This document shows, in pieces, positions 32,006 through 42,320 of a DNA stretch of 64,000 nucleotides (position 1 is its first letter; each line of letters opens with the position of its first letter). Source of the stretch: Mycobacterium europaeum (lineage in GTDB: Bacteria; Actinomycetota; Actinomycetes; Mycobacteriales; Mycobacteriaceae); NCBI RefSeq assembly GCF_002102155.1, contig NZ_LQOU01000041.1, forward strand, positions 49,795 through 113,794. The letters are read 5' to 3'. The translations under genes were made by a program, and so were the position numbers. The notes under the pieces were generated by a model. The model saw nothing but the letters and a program-made list of their open reading frames with translations, was not told the DNA's origin and searched no databases.

Positions 32006-35002
32006 GTGGTCGTGACCAAACCCGCGACGCAGCGCCCCCGGCTGCCCAGCGTGGGCCGGCTCGGCCTGGTCGACCCCCCGGCGAGCGATCGCCTGACGCA
32101 GCTGGGTTGGTATGACCACGACGACCAGGCGCACGTCGACCTGCTGTGGTCGCTGTCGCGCGCACCCGACCCCGACGCCGCCCTGCGCGCGCTGATCCGG
32201 CTGGCGGAAAACCCCGACACCGACTGGGACGAGCTCAACGCCGCACTGCTCACCGAACGCGCGCTGCGCGGGCGGCTGTTCGCCGTGCTCGGCTCGTCGC
32301 TGGCCCTGGGCGATCACCTGGCCGTCCATCCGGAGTCGTGGAAACTGTTGCGGGGCAAGGCCAAACTGCCCACGCGTGACGAGCTGCGCGCGGCGTTCAC
32401 CGAGTGCGTCGACGATGCGTCGGGCGATCCCGGTGCGGTGGTGGCGCGCCTGAAGACCCTGTACCGCGACCAGCTGCTGGTGCTGGCCGCCCTCGACTTG
32501 GCGGCGACGGTGGAGGACGAACCGGTGCTGCCGTTCACCGTGGTGGGCGCCCAGCTGTCGGACCTGGCGGACGCCGCGCTGGCCGCCGCCCTGCGGGTGG
32601 CCGAGCTGAGCGTGTGCGGCGACCGCACGCCACCACGGCTGGCTGTCATCGCGATGGGCAAATGCGGTGCCCGCGAACTGAACTACGTCAGCGACGTCGA
32701 CGTCATCTTCGTCGGCGAGCGCGCCGACACACTCACCACCCGGCTGGCCAGCGAGATGATGCGGGTCGCCTCGGCGGCCTTCTTTCAGGTCGACGCCGGG
32801 CTGCGGCCCGAGGGCCGCAGCGGTGAGCTGGTCCGCACCGTCGAGTCGCACATCGCCTACTACCAGCGCTGGGCGAAGACCTGGGAGTTCCAGGCGTTGC
32901 TCAAAGCCCGCGCGGCCGTGGGCGACGCGGAGCTCGGGGAGCGCTACCTGACGGCGTTGATGCCGATGGTGTGGGTGGCCTGCGAGCGCGAGGATTTCGT
33001 CGTCGAGGTGCAGGCCATGCGCCGCCGGGTCGAGCAGCTGGTCCCCGCCGACGTGCGCGACCGCGAGATCAAGCTGGGCAGCGGCGGGCTGCGGGACGTG
33101 GAGTTCGCGGTGCAGCTACTGCAGCTGGTGCACGGCCGCAGCGACGAGTCGCTGCACGTGGCGTCCACGGTGGACGCGCTGGACGCGTTGGGTCAGGGCG
33201 GCTACATCGGACGTGAGGATGCGGCGAACCTGACCGCGTCCTACGAGTTCCTCCGACTGCTCGAGCACCGGCTACAGCTGCAGCGGCTCAAGCGCACCCA
33301 CCTGTTGCCGGACGCCGAGGACGAGGAGGCCGTGCGGTGGCTGGCGCGCGCCGCGCACATCCGGCCGGACGGGCGGCACGACGCCGCGGGCGTGCTCCGC
33401 GAGGAGCTGCGTCACCAGAACCTGCGGGTTTCGCAGCTGCACGCCAAGCTCTTCTACCAGCCGCTGCTGGAGTCGATCGGCCCGGCCGGTTTGGAGATCG
33501 GGCACGGCATGACGTCGGAGGCCGCCGAGCGGCAGCTGGCCGCGCTCGGCTACGAGGGCCCGCAGACCGCGTTGAAACACATGTCGGCGCTGGTCAACCA
33601 GAGCGGCCGGCGCGGTCGCGTGCAGTCGGTGCTGCTGCCCAGGCTGCTGCACTGGATGTCGTATGCCCCCGATCCCGACGGCGGCCTGTTGGCCTACCGC
33701 CGCCTGAGTGAGGCCCTGGCCGGGGAGAATTGGTATCTGGCCACGCTGCGCGACAAGCCCGCCGTGGCCAGGCGGCTCATGCACGTGCTGGGCACTTCCG
33801 CCTACGTGCCGGACCTGTTGATGCGCGCCCCGAGGGTGATCCAGGACTACAGCGACGGTGCGGCCGGGCCGAAACTTCTCGAGGCGGACCCGGCCGCGGT
33901 GGCCGGGGCGCTGATCGCGTCGGCCGGCCGCCACCACGACGCGGTGCGCGCGATCGCCGCGGCCCGCACGCTGCGCCGTCGGGAACTGGCCCGCATCGGC
34001 TCGGCCGATCTGCTGGGTTTCTTGGAGGTCACCGACGTCTGCCGGGCCCTGACCTCGGTATGGGTGGCCGTGCTGCAGGCCGCGCTGGACGCGATCATCC
34101 GCGCCAACCTTCCCAGGGACGGCTCCGAAAAAGGAAGAGCGCCGGCCGCGATCGCGGTGATCGGCATGGGCAGGCTGGGCGGCGCCGAGCTGGGCTACGG
34201 GTCCGACGCCGACGTGATGTTCGTCTGCGAGCCGGCCCGCGGTGTCGAGGAGTCGGCGGCGATCCGATGGTCGACGACGGTCGCCGAGCAGGTGCGCACG
34301 CTGCTGGGTACTCCCAGCGTCGACCCGCCGCTCGAGGTCGACGCCAACCTGCGGCCCGAGGGCCGCCAGGGTCCGCTGGTGCGCACGCTGGGCGCCTACG
34401 CCGCCTACTACGAGCAGTGGGCGCAGCCGTGGGAGATTCAGGCGCTGCTGCGCGCGCACGCGGTGGCCGGCGACGCGGAGCTGGGCGAGCGGTTCTTGTT
34501 GGCGGCCGACAAGACCCGCTATCCGCCCGGCGGGGTGTCCGCCGAGATGGCGCGCGAGATTCGCCGCATCAAGGCCCGCGTGGACGCCGAGCGGCTGCCG
34601 CGCGGCGCCGACCCCAACACCCACACCAAACTGGGCCGTGGGGGGCTGGCGGACATCGAATGGACCGTGCAGCTGATGCAGCTGCTCTACGCCCACGACA
34701 TCCCCGCCCTGCACAACACCTCGACGCTGGAGTCCCTGGACGCGATCGAGGCGGCCGGCCTGGTTCCCGCCGACGAGGTCGACCTGCTGCGGCAGGCCTG
34801 GCTGACCGCCACCCGGGCCCGCAACGCGCTGGTGCTGGTCCGCGGCAAGCCGACCGATCAGCTGCCGGGGCCGGGACGCCAGCTCAACGCGGTCGCGGTG
34901 GCCGCGGGTTGGCCGTCCGACGACGGCGGGGAGTTCTTGGACAACTATCTACGGGTGACGCGGCGGGCAAAAGCCGTGGTGCGGAAGGTGTTTGGAAGTT
35001 GA
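32006..35002 (+). CDS. glnE: Glutamine synthetase adenylyltransferase/deadenylylase GlnE
   Basis: 998-residue bifunctional enzyme with two nucleotidyltransferase domains. The N-terminal deadenylylase domain carries LNYVSDVDVIFV and the C-terminal adenylylase domain LGYGSDADVMFV; GSGGLRDVEFAVQLLQLVH and GRGGLADIEWTVQLMQLLY are the matching helical motifs. It controls GlnA1, encoded about 1.8 kb downstream on the other strand. The GTG at 32006 gives MVVTKPATQRPRLPSVGRLG as in M. tuberculosis. The next gene starts 17 bases after its stop. Confidence 0.98.
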   Translation: MVVTKPATQRPRLPSVGRLGLVDPPASDRLTQLGWYDHDDQAHVDLLWSLSRAPDPDAALRALIRLAENPDTDWDELNAALLTERALRGRLFAVLGSSLALGDHLAVHPESWKLLRGKAKLPTRDELRAAFTECVDDASGDPGAVVARLKTLYRDQLLVLAALDLAATVEDEPVLPFTVVGAQLSDLADAALAAALRVAELSVCGDRTPPRLAVIAMGKCGARELNYVSDVDVIFVGERADTLTTRLASEMMRVASAAFFQVDAGLRPEGRSGELVRTVESHIAYYQRWAKTWEFQALLKARAAVGDAELGERYLTALMPMVWVACEREDFVVEVQAMRRRVEQLVPADVRDREIKLGSGGLRDVEFAVQLLQLVHGRSDESLHVASTVDALDALGQGGYIGREDAANLTASYEFLRLLEHRLQLQRLKRTHLLPDAEDEEAVRWLARAAHIRPDGRHDAAGVLREELRHQNLRVSQLHAKLFYQPLLESIGPAGLEIGHGMTSEAAERQLAALGYEGPQTALKHMSALVNQSGRRGRVQSVLLPRLLHWMSYAPDPDGGLLAYRRLSEALAGENWYLATLRDKPAVARRLMHVLGTSAYVPDLLMRAPRVIQDYSDGAAGPKLLEADPAAVAGALIASAGRHHDAVRAIAAARTLRRRELARIGSADLLGFLEVTDVCRALTSVWVAVLQAALDAIIRANLPRDGSEKGRAPAAIAVIGMGRLGGAELGYGSDADVMFVCEPARGVEESAAIRWSTTVAEQVRTLLGTPSVDPPLEVDANLRPEGRQGPLVRTLGAYAAYYEQWAQPWEIQALLRAHAVAGDAELGERFLLAADKTRYPPGGVSAEMAREIRRIKARVDAERLPRGADPNTHTKLGRGGLADIEWTVQLMQLLYAHDIPALHNTSTLESLDAIEAAGLVPADEVDLLRQAWLTATRARNALVLVRGKPTDQLPGPGRQLNAVAVAAGWPSDDGGEFLDNYLRVTRRAKAVVRKVFGS

Positions 35003-35019
35003 GTCAGGAGGCCGGCGCG

Positions 35020-35643
35020 TTGGACGCCATATTCGAGGTGCTCGACGCGGCGGAGGCTGATCGAGTCAAAGCCCTGTATGCCCCGTTGGCCGAGGCGGTG
35101 CGCGAACTCGTCGACGCCACCATCCGCACCGAAGTCGACGACGACGTCGTCGCCCAGGCGCGCTCCGCCATCGAGGCCGTCACCGCGTCGCTGCGGCAAC
35201 GGACCCGGCCGGTCGGGGTGACCTACCGCGTCAACGGCCGCCCGCTGCCGCTGGGCAACGCCGCGATCGGCGTGTGCAATCCGATCGCGCCGCCGATCGT
35301 CGTCCACCACGACGGTGGCGGCCGCTGCTGGAGCGAGTTCGTCCTCGGCTCGGCGTACGAGGGTCCGCCCAAACTGGTGCACGGCGGGGTCAGCGCCCTG
35401 GTGCTCGACCACATGCTGGGCGAGGCGGCCAGCGAGGGGCTGTCCAAGGCGCGGTTCACCGGAACCATCACCGTGAAATACCTGCGCGGCACCCCGCTGG
35501 GCCCGCTGCGCTGCGAGGCGTGGGTGGAGGGCAAGGAGGGCCGCAAAGTCTTTGCGCGCGGGACGATCTCGGACGCCGCCGGCGTCACGGTCGAGGCCGA
35601 GGGCGTGTTCATCGAGCCGGCGTGGGCGCGGGAAGGCCAATGA
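35020..35643 (+). CDS. Hotdog-fold thioesterase (PaaI/4HBT-like)
   Basis: 207 residues. A helical N-terminal region of about 80 residues precedes a hotdog domain (about 95-200) with YEGPPKLVHGGVSALVLDHMLG, the 4HBT/PaaI signature, and FTGTITVKYLRGTPLG. An acyl-CoA thioesterase is likely; the substrate is unknown. I chose TTG 35020 because AGGAGG (35006-35011) lies eight bases upstream; TTG 34999 would overlap glnE. Its stop overlaps the next ATG (ATGA). I recall no such gene here in M. tuberculosis. Confidence 0.88.
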   Translation: MDAIFEVLDAAEADRVKALYAPLAEAVRELVDATIRTEVDDDVVAQARSAIEAVTASLRQRTRPVGVTYRVNGRPLPLGNAAIGVCNPIAPPIVVHHDGGGRCWSEFVLGSAYEGPPKLVHGGVSALVLDHMLGEAASEGLSKARFTGTITVKYLRGTPLGPLRCEAWVEGKEGRKVFARGTISDAAGVTVEAEGVFIEPAWAREGQ

Positions 35644-36500
35644 AGTTCTATATCAGCAGTGCCTTCCTGAACACCCGGGAGATCATCGAACTCGCCAAGG
35701 CCGCCGACGAACTCGGCTACGACGGCATCGGGATTCCCGACCACGTCGTCAACCTGGAGACCTTGGACACCCCGTACCCCTACACCAAGGACGGGCAACG
35801 GCGGTGGCAGCCGTTCACCGACTGGCCCGACCCGTGGGCCCTCATCGGGGCGCTGGCTCAGGTCACCACGCGCCTGCGGTTCGTCAACACCGTCTACATC
35901 CCCGCGATGCGCAACCCGTACTCGGCGGCCAAAGCCATTGGCACCGCGGCGGTTCTGGCCGAGGGCCGGGTGGAGCTGGGCGTCGGTGTCGGCTGGTGCC
36001 GCGAGGAATTCGCGTTGATGGGCGAACAATTCGAGGCCCGCGGGAAGCGGACCGACGAGATCATCGACCTGATGCGGGCGTTGTGGCGGCCCGGATGGAC
36101 GAAGTTCGAAGGCGAGTTCTACCGGGCGCCGCGGCTGGAGATGGAGCCGACGCCGCCGCCGATCCCGGTGTATGTCGGCGGGCTCAGCGACATCGCGCTG
36201 CGCCGCGCGGCCCGCAACGACGGGTGGATCGGCGATCTGATCAAGACCGAACGCGCCATCGAGGCGGTGGACCGGCTGCGGGAGTTGCGTGCCGAAAACG
36301 GGCTGGATATGGACGATTTCACCGTCCTGACGCCGCTGACCGACGCCTTCACCACCGCTGATTATCAGCGCGCCGCCGATGCGGGCATCACCGGGATCAT
36401 CACCATGCCGTGGATGTTCTACGCCGGGCCGGACGCCTCGTTGGACGACAAGATCGACGGCATGCAGCGCTTCCGCAAGGACCTGTCGCTCGACTCCTAG
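35640..36500 (+). CDS. LLM class F420-dependent oxidoreductase
   Basis: 286-residue luciferase-like TIM-barrel protein of the F420 group. Family features are KAADELGYDGIGIPDHVV, LRFVNTVYIPAMRNP and AEGRVELGVGVGWCREEF, with VYVGGLSDIALRRAARNDGWI near the C-terminus. It probably transfers hydride between F420 and an unknown substrate. The ATG overlaps the thioesterase stop by 4 bases, so the pair forms a coupled unit, possibly read on from glnE. Confidence 0.9.
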   Translation: MKFYISSAFLNTREIIELAKAADELGYDGIGIPDHVVNLETLDTPYPYTKDGQRRWQPFTDWPDPWALIGALAQVTTRLRFVNTVYIPAMRNPYSAAKAIGTAAVLAEGRVELGVGVGWCREEFALMGEQFEARGKRTDEIIDLMRALWRPGWTKFEGEFYRAPRLEMEPTPPPIPVYVGGLSDIALRRAARNDGWIGDLIKTERAIEAVDRLRELRAENGLDMDDFTVLTPLTDAFTTADYQRAADAGITGIITMPWMFYAGPDASLDDKIDGMQRFRKDLSLDS

Positions 36501-36799
36501 TTCTCTTCTGGGGCTTTTCGCCGCGACACGTAACCTGTGGCGACGACACGCCCCGACGACGTGCGCAGTGGTTTATATCTCGCGGATGCGAGACCGGCGG
36601 ATGCTGGGCCAAAGGCTCGCGCCGCCGAGCCGACTCCGCACGTTGGTGGCATGAGCCGGCAACGGGCGGCACGCTCGGCTCCCGGTCCCGGCGAGGCGCG
36701 GAGGGATTGGTGGGGGATCCGCAGAGACGAAGCCGCCCGCGCGGCAATCGGCAATGCGATCGCGGCGCGGGCGGCGTCGTCAGGCGAATAACCCTCGAC

Positions 36800-38236
<1,437 letters not shown>

Positions 38237-38273
38237 AGAAAAGCTCCTTTACTCGTGAGATCCGCGGCCTGAC

Positions 38274-38325
38274 GCTATGGAGCAGATGTTGCCCACCAGT
38301 CAACCCCGTGTTGCGCGCAGGTTAC
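38274..38325 (-). promoter_or_regulatory. glnA1 promoter with GlnR-like box
   Basis: Read on the minus strand, GTAAC-n6-GCAAC (38325-38310) fits the actinobacterial GlnR consensus exactly. It is followed by TTGACT (38303-38298) as a -35 box, an 18-base spacer and CATAGC (38279-38274) as a -10. The GlnR-like box ends six bases before the -35, the position expected of an activator. The predicted transcript would have a leader of about 30 bases. Confidence 0.55.
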
Positions 38326-38456
38326 GCGACCGATGTCGTGCGCGAAACAGGTGGGGTCGGGGGCGGGTTCTATTGTGGGGCCATGGATCGCAAGATCGTA
38401 TCTGGTTGTTCTCCCGAGCGCAGCGTTCCCTGTCCGCCCAGCGCCGGGCTCGGCCG

Positions 38457-38885
38457 ATGACGCCGGAATCGCGATCCACCTACCCCGGTGAGAGGTTGGG
38501 TCTGCCGGAGAGCGGGCCCGGATCCCTGGCCCCGATGGGCCGCCGCCTGGGCGCGCTGATGATCGACTGGCTGATCTCCTACGGCCTGGCGGCGCTGGCC
38601 ATGCGCTTCGGCGTCTTCTCCGAACACACCCTGGCGACGGCGGTGCTGGTCATCTGGTTCGTGCTCGGCGTGGTCTCGGTGCGGCTGTTCAGCTTCACGC
38701 CCGGGCAGTTGGTGCTGGGGCTGCAGGTGGTGACGCTCGATGGTCACGCGGCGGTCGGCATCGTCCGCGCGGTGGTGCGGGGCGTGCTCGTCGGCACCGT
38801 CGTCCCGGCGTTGTTCACCGACTGGGATGGCCGCGGCCTGCAGGATCGGTTGACCGCAACGGCGGTCGTGCGCCGCCGAAGCTGA
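38457..38885 (+). CDS. RDD family membrane protein (Rv2219A-like)
   Basis: 142 residues. The RDD hallmark is in PMGRRLGALMIDWLISYGLA (Arg and Asp), with membrane segments at about 37-53 and 58-78 and a final LTDWDGRGLQDRLTATAVVRR-like tail. The function of RDD proteins is mostly unknown (some are transporters). ATG 38457 is divergent from glnA1 with a 220-base gap holding the glnA1 promoter. It converges on the DUF4191 gene. Confidence 0.85.
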   Translation: MTPESRSTYPGERLGLPESGPGSLAPMGRRLGALMIDWLISYGLAALAMRFGVFSEHTLATAVLVIWFVLGVVSVRLFSFTPGQLVLGLQVVTLDGHAAVGIVRAVVRGVLVGTVVPALFTDWDGRGLQDRLTATAVVRRRS

Positions 38886-38915
38886 TCGCGGCGCCCGCCC
38901 GCGCGTTCTTGGGGC

Positions 38916-39668
38916 CTACTTGCGGCGCACGGAGCGTTGCACACCGCGCATCTTGCCGGCGTTGGGCAGCGGCCCCTTGGGCAGGACCGCGGCGCCGGCG
39001 CGCGTCCCCAGCGCGGCCAGGCGGGACTCCAGCGCGTCCATCTGCTTGACCGTGATGTTGGCCGGTAGTCGGGTGAGGTGGCGCTCCAACTTGGACAGCG
39101 GAACCTCGTCGTCGCCGTTGCCGACGACGAGGTCGTAGATCGGCACGTCGCCGACCAGCCGTGCGGTGCGCTTCTTCTCCTGGGCCAGCAGGGGACGGAC
39201 CCGGGCCGAGGAACCCTCGGCCACCAAGATGACGCCGGGCCGGCCGACGACCCGGTGCACCGCGTCGAGGTGGCCGGTCGCGGCCACGCCGGGCGTCACC
39301 CGCCACTTGCCGCGCAGGTTGTCCAAAGCCCATGCGGCCGCGCCGGTTTGGCCCTCGGCCTTGCTGTAGACGCTCTTCTGGGCGCGACGGCCGAAGACGA
39401 TGAAGGCCGCCAGCGCGCCCAGCACCACGCCCAGCGGGATCAAGGTGATCATCGTCAGCCCGCCGGCCCACAGGCCGACGCCCACCGAGACGCCCACGAT
39501 CAGCACGAAGGCACCGATCATGTAGGGCAGCAGCCGCTTGTCCTCGCGGCGCTGCAGGTTGAACGCCTGCCACAACTGGACGCGGCGCTCCTTCGCCGCG
39601 GCCTTGCGCGCGGCCTGCGCCTGTGCGCGGGCGGCCTTGTTCTCAGCGGCGTTGCGGGGTTTAGCCAT
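38916..39668 (-). CDS. DUF4191 membrane protein (Rv2219-like)
   Basis: 250 residues, the length of Rv2219. A basic, Ala/Lys/Arg-rich N-terminus (about 1-45) precedes two adjacent membrane spans (YMIGAFVLIVGVSVGVGLWA and ITLIPLGVVLGALAAFIVF, about 49-90) and a cytosolic C-terminal domain. It has no enzymatic motif. It precedes lipA in the same relative position as in M. tuberculosis and could be read from the lipB-lipA transcript, whose end lies 57 bases away. Confidence 0.92.
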   Translation of the reverse strand: MAKPRNAAENKAARAQAQAARKAAAKERRVQLWQAFNLQRREDKRLLPYMIGAFVLIVGVSVGVGLWAGGLTMITLIPLGVVLGALAAFIVFGRRAQKSVYSKAEGQTGAAAWALDNLRGKWRVTPGVAATGHLDAVHRVVGRPGVILVAEGSSARVRPLLAQEKKRTARLVGDVPIYDLVVGNGDDEVPLSKLERHLTRLPANITVKQMDALESRLAALGTRAGAAVLPKGPLPNAGKMRGVQRSVRRK

Positions 39669-39725
39669 AGTCAAAGAATACGTACCGGCATCACGGGCAA
39701 CTGCGCCCACGTTGCCGGGGCCCAC

Positions 39726-40679
39726 TCAGGCGCGGGTGCGTGCGGCTTGCTCGTACAGCCGGCCCGCCCGGTACGACGACCGCACCAGCGGCCCGGCCAG
39801 CACCCCGGAGAACCCCAGGCCCTCGGCGTGCCGGGCGAACTCGACGAACTCCTCCGGGCGCACCCAGCGCTCGACGGGGTGGTGACGCGTCGACGGGCGC
39901 AGGTATTGGGTGATGGTGACGATGTCGCAGCCGGCGCCGCGCAGGTCGGCGAGCGCGGTGCGCACCTCGTCGGGGGTTTCGCCCAGCCCGAGGATCAAGT
40001 TGCTCTTGGTGACCAGGCCGGCGCCGCGCGCCGCGGTGATGACGTCCAGGCTGCGCTGGTAGCTGAAGGCGGGCCGGATCCGCTTGAAGATGCGCGGCAC
40101 GGTTTCGACGTTGTGCGCCAACACCTCCGGGAGCGATCCGAACACCTCGGCGAGCCGTGCGGGCTCGCCGTTGAAGTCGGGGATCAACAGCTCGACGCCC
40201 GTCGACGGGTTGAGCTCCTTGATCGCGCGCACCGTCTCGGCGTACAGCCAGGCCCCGCCGTCGGGCAGGTCGTCGCGGGCCACCCCGGTGATGGTGGCGT
40301 AGCGCAGGCCCATGGTGCGCACGCTGTCGGCGACGCGCCTGGGCTCGTCGCGGTCCAGCGCGGCGGGCTTTCCGGTGTCGATCTGGCAGAAGTCGCAGCG
40401 CCGGGTGCACTGGTCACCACCGATGAGGAAGGTGGCTTCCCGGTCCTCCCAGCACTCGAAGATGTTGGGGCAGCCGGCCTCTTCGCAGACCGTGTGCAGC
40501 CCCTCGCGCTGGACCAGTCCCTTCAGCTGGGTGTATTCGGGGCCCATCCGGGCCCGGACCTTGATCCACGGCGGCTTGCGCTCGATCGGGGTTTGCGCGT
40601 TGCGCACCTCCAGACGCAGCAGCTTGCGGCCTGGCGGAGCCGCGGCAGCGGCGACATCAGGCCCGGGTGCGGCAGTCAC
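39726..40679 (-). CDS. lipA: Lipoyl synthase LipA
   Basis: 317-residue radical SAM enzyme inserting two sulfurs into octanoyl-lysine. The auxiliary cluster cysteines are in HTVCEEAGCPNIFECW and the radical SAM cluster in CTRRCDFC; the C-terminal RSSYRAG supplies the conserved Ser ligand. Targets include the lipoyl domains of DlaT in this window. GTG 40679 overlaps the lipB stop by 4 bases (GTGA), so lipB and lipA are coupled. Confidence 0.98.
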   Translation of the reverse strand: MTAAPGPDVAAAAAPPGRKLLRLEVRNAQTPIERKPPWIKVRARMGPEYTQLKGLVQREGLHTVCEEAGCPNIFECWEDREATFLIGGDQCTRRCDFCQIDTGKPAALDRDEPRRVADSVRTMGLRYATITGVARDDLPDGGAWLYAETVRAIKELNPSTGVELLIPDFNGEPARLAEVFGSLPEVLAHNVETVPRIFKRIRPAFSYQRSLDVITAARGAGLVTKSNLILGLGETPDEVRTALADLRGAGCDIVTITQYLRPSTRHHPVERWVRPEEFVEFARHAEGLGFSGVLAGPLVRSSYRAGRLYEQAARTRA

Positions 40680-41374
40680 ATCGCCGATGCTACGCGGGTG
40701 CCGGGGTGTTCCCGGACCGGCAGGGCGCCGTCGAGGGCGTCGCAGACGGCGTAGGCGACGGCGGCGCGGACGTCGTCGACGACCACCGGACGCCGCAGCT
40801 CGGCGGACAACGACGTCACACCGGCGTCGGTGATGCCGCACGGCACGATCGTGGTGAACGCGTCGAGGTCGCAGTCGCAGTTGAGGGCGAACCCGTGCAG
40901 CGTGGTGGCGCGCGACACCCGGACGCCGATGGCGGCGACCTTGCGGTCGGGCCGGCCGCCACCGCCCGGCACCCACACGCCGGACCGGCCGTGCACCCGG
41001 CAGGTCTCCAAGCCCAGCTCGCCGCACACCTTGATCAGCGCCTCTTCGAGGCGCCGGACGTAGTTGACCACGTCGAGCGGTTCGCCCAGGCCGATGATCG
41101 GGTAGCCGACGAGTTGCCCCGGGCCGTGCCAGGTGATCTTGCCGCCGCGGTCGGTGTCGACGACGGGGGTGCCGTTCATCGGGCGCTCGTGCGGCTCGGT
41201 GCGCCGCCCCGCGGTGTAGACCGGCGGGTGCTCGAGCAGCAGCAGGGTGTCGCTGCCGCCGGCGACCCTGGCGTCGGCCAGCTCACGTTGCAGCTGCCAG
41301 GCGGTGCGGTAATCGACGCTTCCGAGCTGGCGAACGTCGATCGCGGCACGGCTCGACCGGATGGAATCGATCAC
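40676..41374 (-). CDS. lipB: Octanoyltransferase LipB
   Basis: 232 residues. It transfers octanoate from acyl carrier protein to lipoyl domains. Catalytic Cys179 lies in IVPCGITDAG and Lys145 in RKVAAIGVRVS, matching Cys176/Lys142 of M. tuberculosis LipB. The substrate-binding GGKITWHGPGQLVGYPI is intact. GTG 41374 is chosen by alignment of the SIRSSRAAIDVRQLG N-terminus; the frame runs open upstream. It is coupled to lipA. Confidence 0.97.
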   Translation of the reverse strand: MIDSIRSSRAAIDVRQLGSVDYRTAWQLQRELADARVAGGSDTLLLLEHPPVYTAGRRTEPHERPMNGTPVVDTDRGGKITWHGPGQLVGYPIIGLGEPLDVVNYVRRLEEALIKVCGELGLETCRVHGRSGVWVPGGGGRPDRKVAAIGVRVSRATTLHGFALNCDCDLDAFTTIVPCGITDAGVTSLSAELRRPVVVDDVRAAVAYAVCDALDGALPVREHPGTRVASAM

Positions 41375-41393
41375 GTTTGCGACGGTACTCGCC

Positions 41394-42305
41394 CTAGTCG
41401 TGGTCGCGCCGGGCGGTGGCGTAGCCGAGCGCCTCACCAATGGTGTTGTGGTGGAATTGGAAACCCGCCCGCTCCAGCGCCGACGGGATGGCGCGCTGGC
41501 CGATGAGCACGGCCTCGTCGGCGAACTCGCCGAGCGCGGCCCGCACCGCGAAGCCGGGAAGCATCAAGGGGGTCGGACGGTTCACCGCCCGGCCGAACGC
41601 GGTGGTGAATTCGGCGTTGGTCACCGGGGCGGGCCCGGTCATGTTCACCGGGCCGGACAACGCGGTGTTGGAGATGGCGAACAGCAGCGCTCGCACCTCG
41701 TCCTCCAGCGTGATCCAGGACATGTACTGACGGCCGCTGCCCAGCCGGGCTCCCAGACCCGTCCGGAACAACGGCCGCAACCGCCCCAACGCACCGCCGG
41801 CGGGGGAGAAGACCAAGCCGGTGCGAGCCAGCACCACGCGGGCGCCGCCGTATTGAGCCGGCAGCGTGGCGGCCTCCCAGTCTTCGCACAGGTGGGCCAG
41901 GAAACCCTTTCCCGCCCGGTCGTTTTCGTCGACCACGCGGTCCCTGGTGTTGCCGTAGTAGCCCACCGCGCTGGCGTTGACCAGGGTCGGCACCCCGGCC
42001 TCGGCCACGGCGTGCGCCAGGACCTCGGTGGGGGCGATGCGACTGTCCCGCAGACCCTGCTTGAAGGCGCCCGACCAGCGACGCTGGCCGACGTTGACAC
42101 CGCACAGGTTGATGACGGCGTCGACGTCGCTGATCGCGTCGACGTCGAATTCACCGCTGTCGGGGTTCCAGTGCAACTCGTCGGAATTCGACGGCGCCCG
42201 GCGCACGATGCGCAGCACCCGGTGGTCGGCCGCCCGCAGCGCCGCGGTCAAGGCGGATCCGATCAGCCCGGAGGAACCCGCGATGGCGATGACGGGCTTG
42301 CGCAC
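41394..42305 (-). CDS. TIGR01777-type NAD(P)-binding epimerase (Rv2216-like)
   Basis: 303 residues. The N-terminal Rossmann motif is IAGSSGLIGSAL, with GYYGN in the active-site region and a C-terminal DUF1731 part (LPGFAVRAALGEFADEAVL). Members are related to SulA/epimerases of unknown substrate. GTG 42305 follows the dlaT stop by 15 bases, so it is probably co-transcribed with dlaT and lies just before lipB, as in M. tuberculosis. Confidence 0.94.
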   Translation of the reverse strand: MRKPVIAIAGSSGLIGSALTAALRAADHRVLRIVRRAPSNSDELHWNPDSGEFDVDAISDVDAVINLCGVNVGQRRWSGAFKQGLRDSRIAPTEVLAHAVAEAGVPTLVNASAVGYYGNTRDRVVDENDRAGKGFLAHLCEDWEAATLPAQYGGARVVLARTGLVFSPAGGALGRLRPLFRTGLGARLGSGRQYMSWITLEDEVRALLFAISNTALSGPVNMTGPAPVTNAEFTTAFGRAVNRPTPLMLPGFAVRAALGEFADEAVLIGQRAIPSALERAGFQFHHNTIGEALGYATARRDHD

Positions 42306-42320
42306 GGTTCGGCGGTCCTC

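Noticed and set aside
36651..36791. Small frame of 46 codons (MSRQRAARSAPGPGE...) in the gap after the LLM gene
   Set aside because: No good ribosome site, biased Arg/Ala composition and no recognised family. The gap 36501-36799 is better left as non-coding on present evidence.
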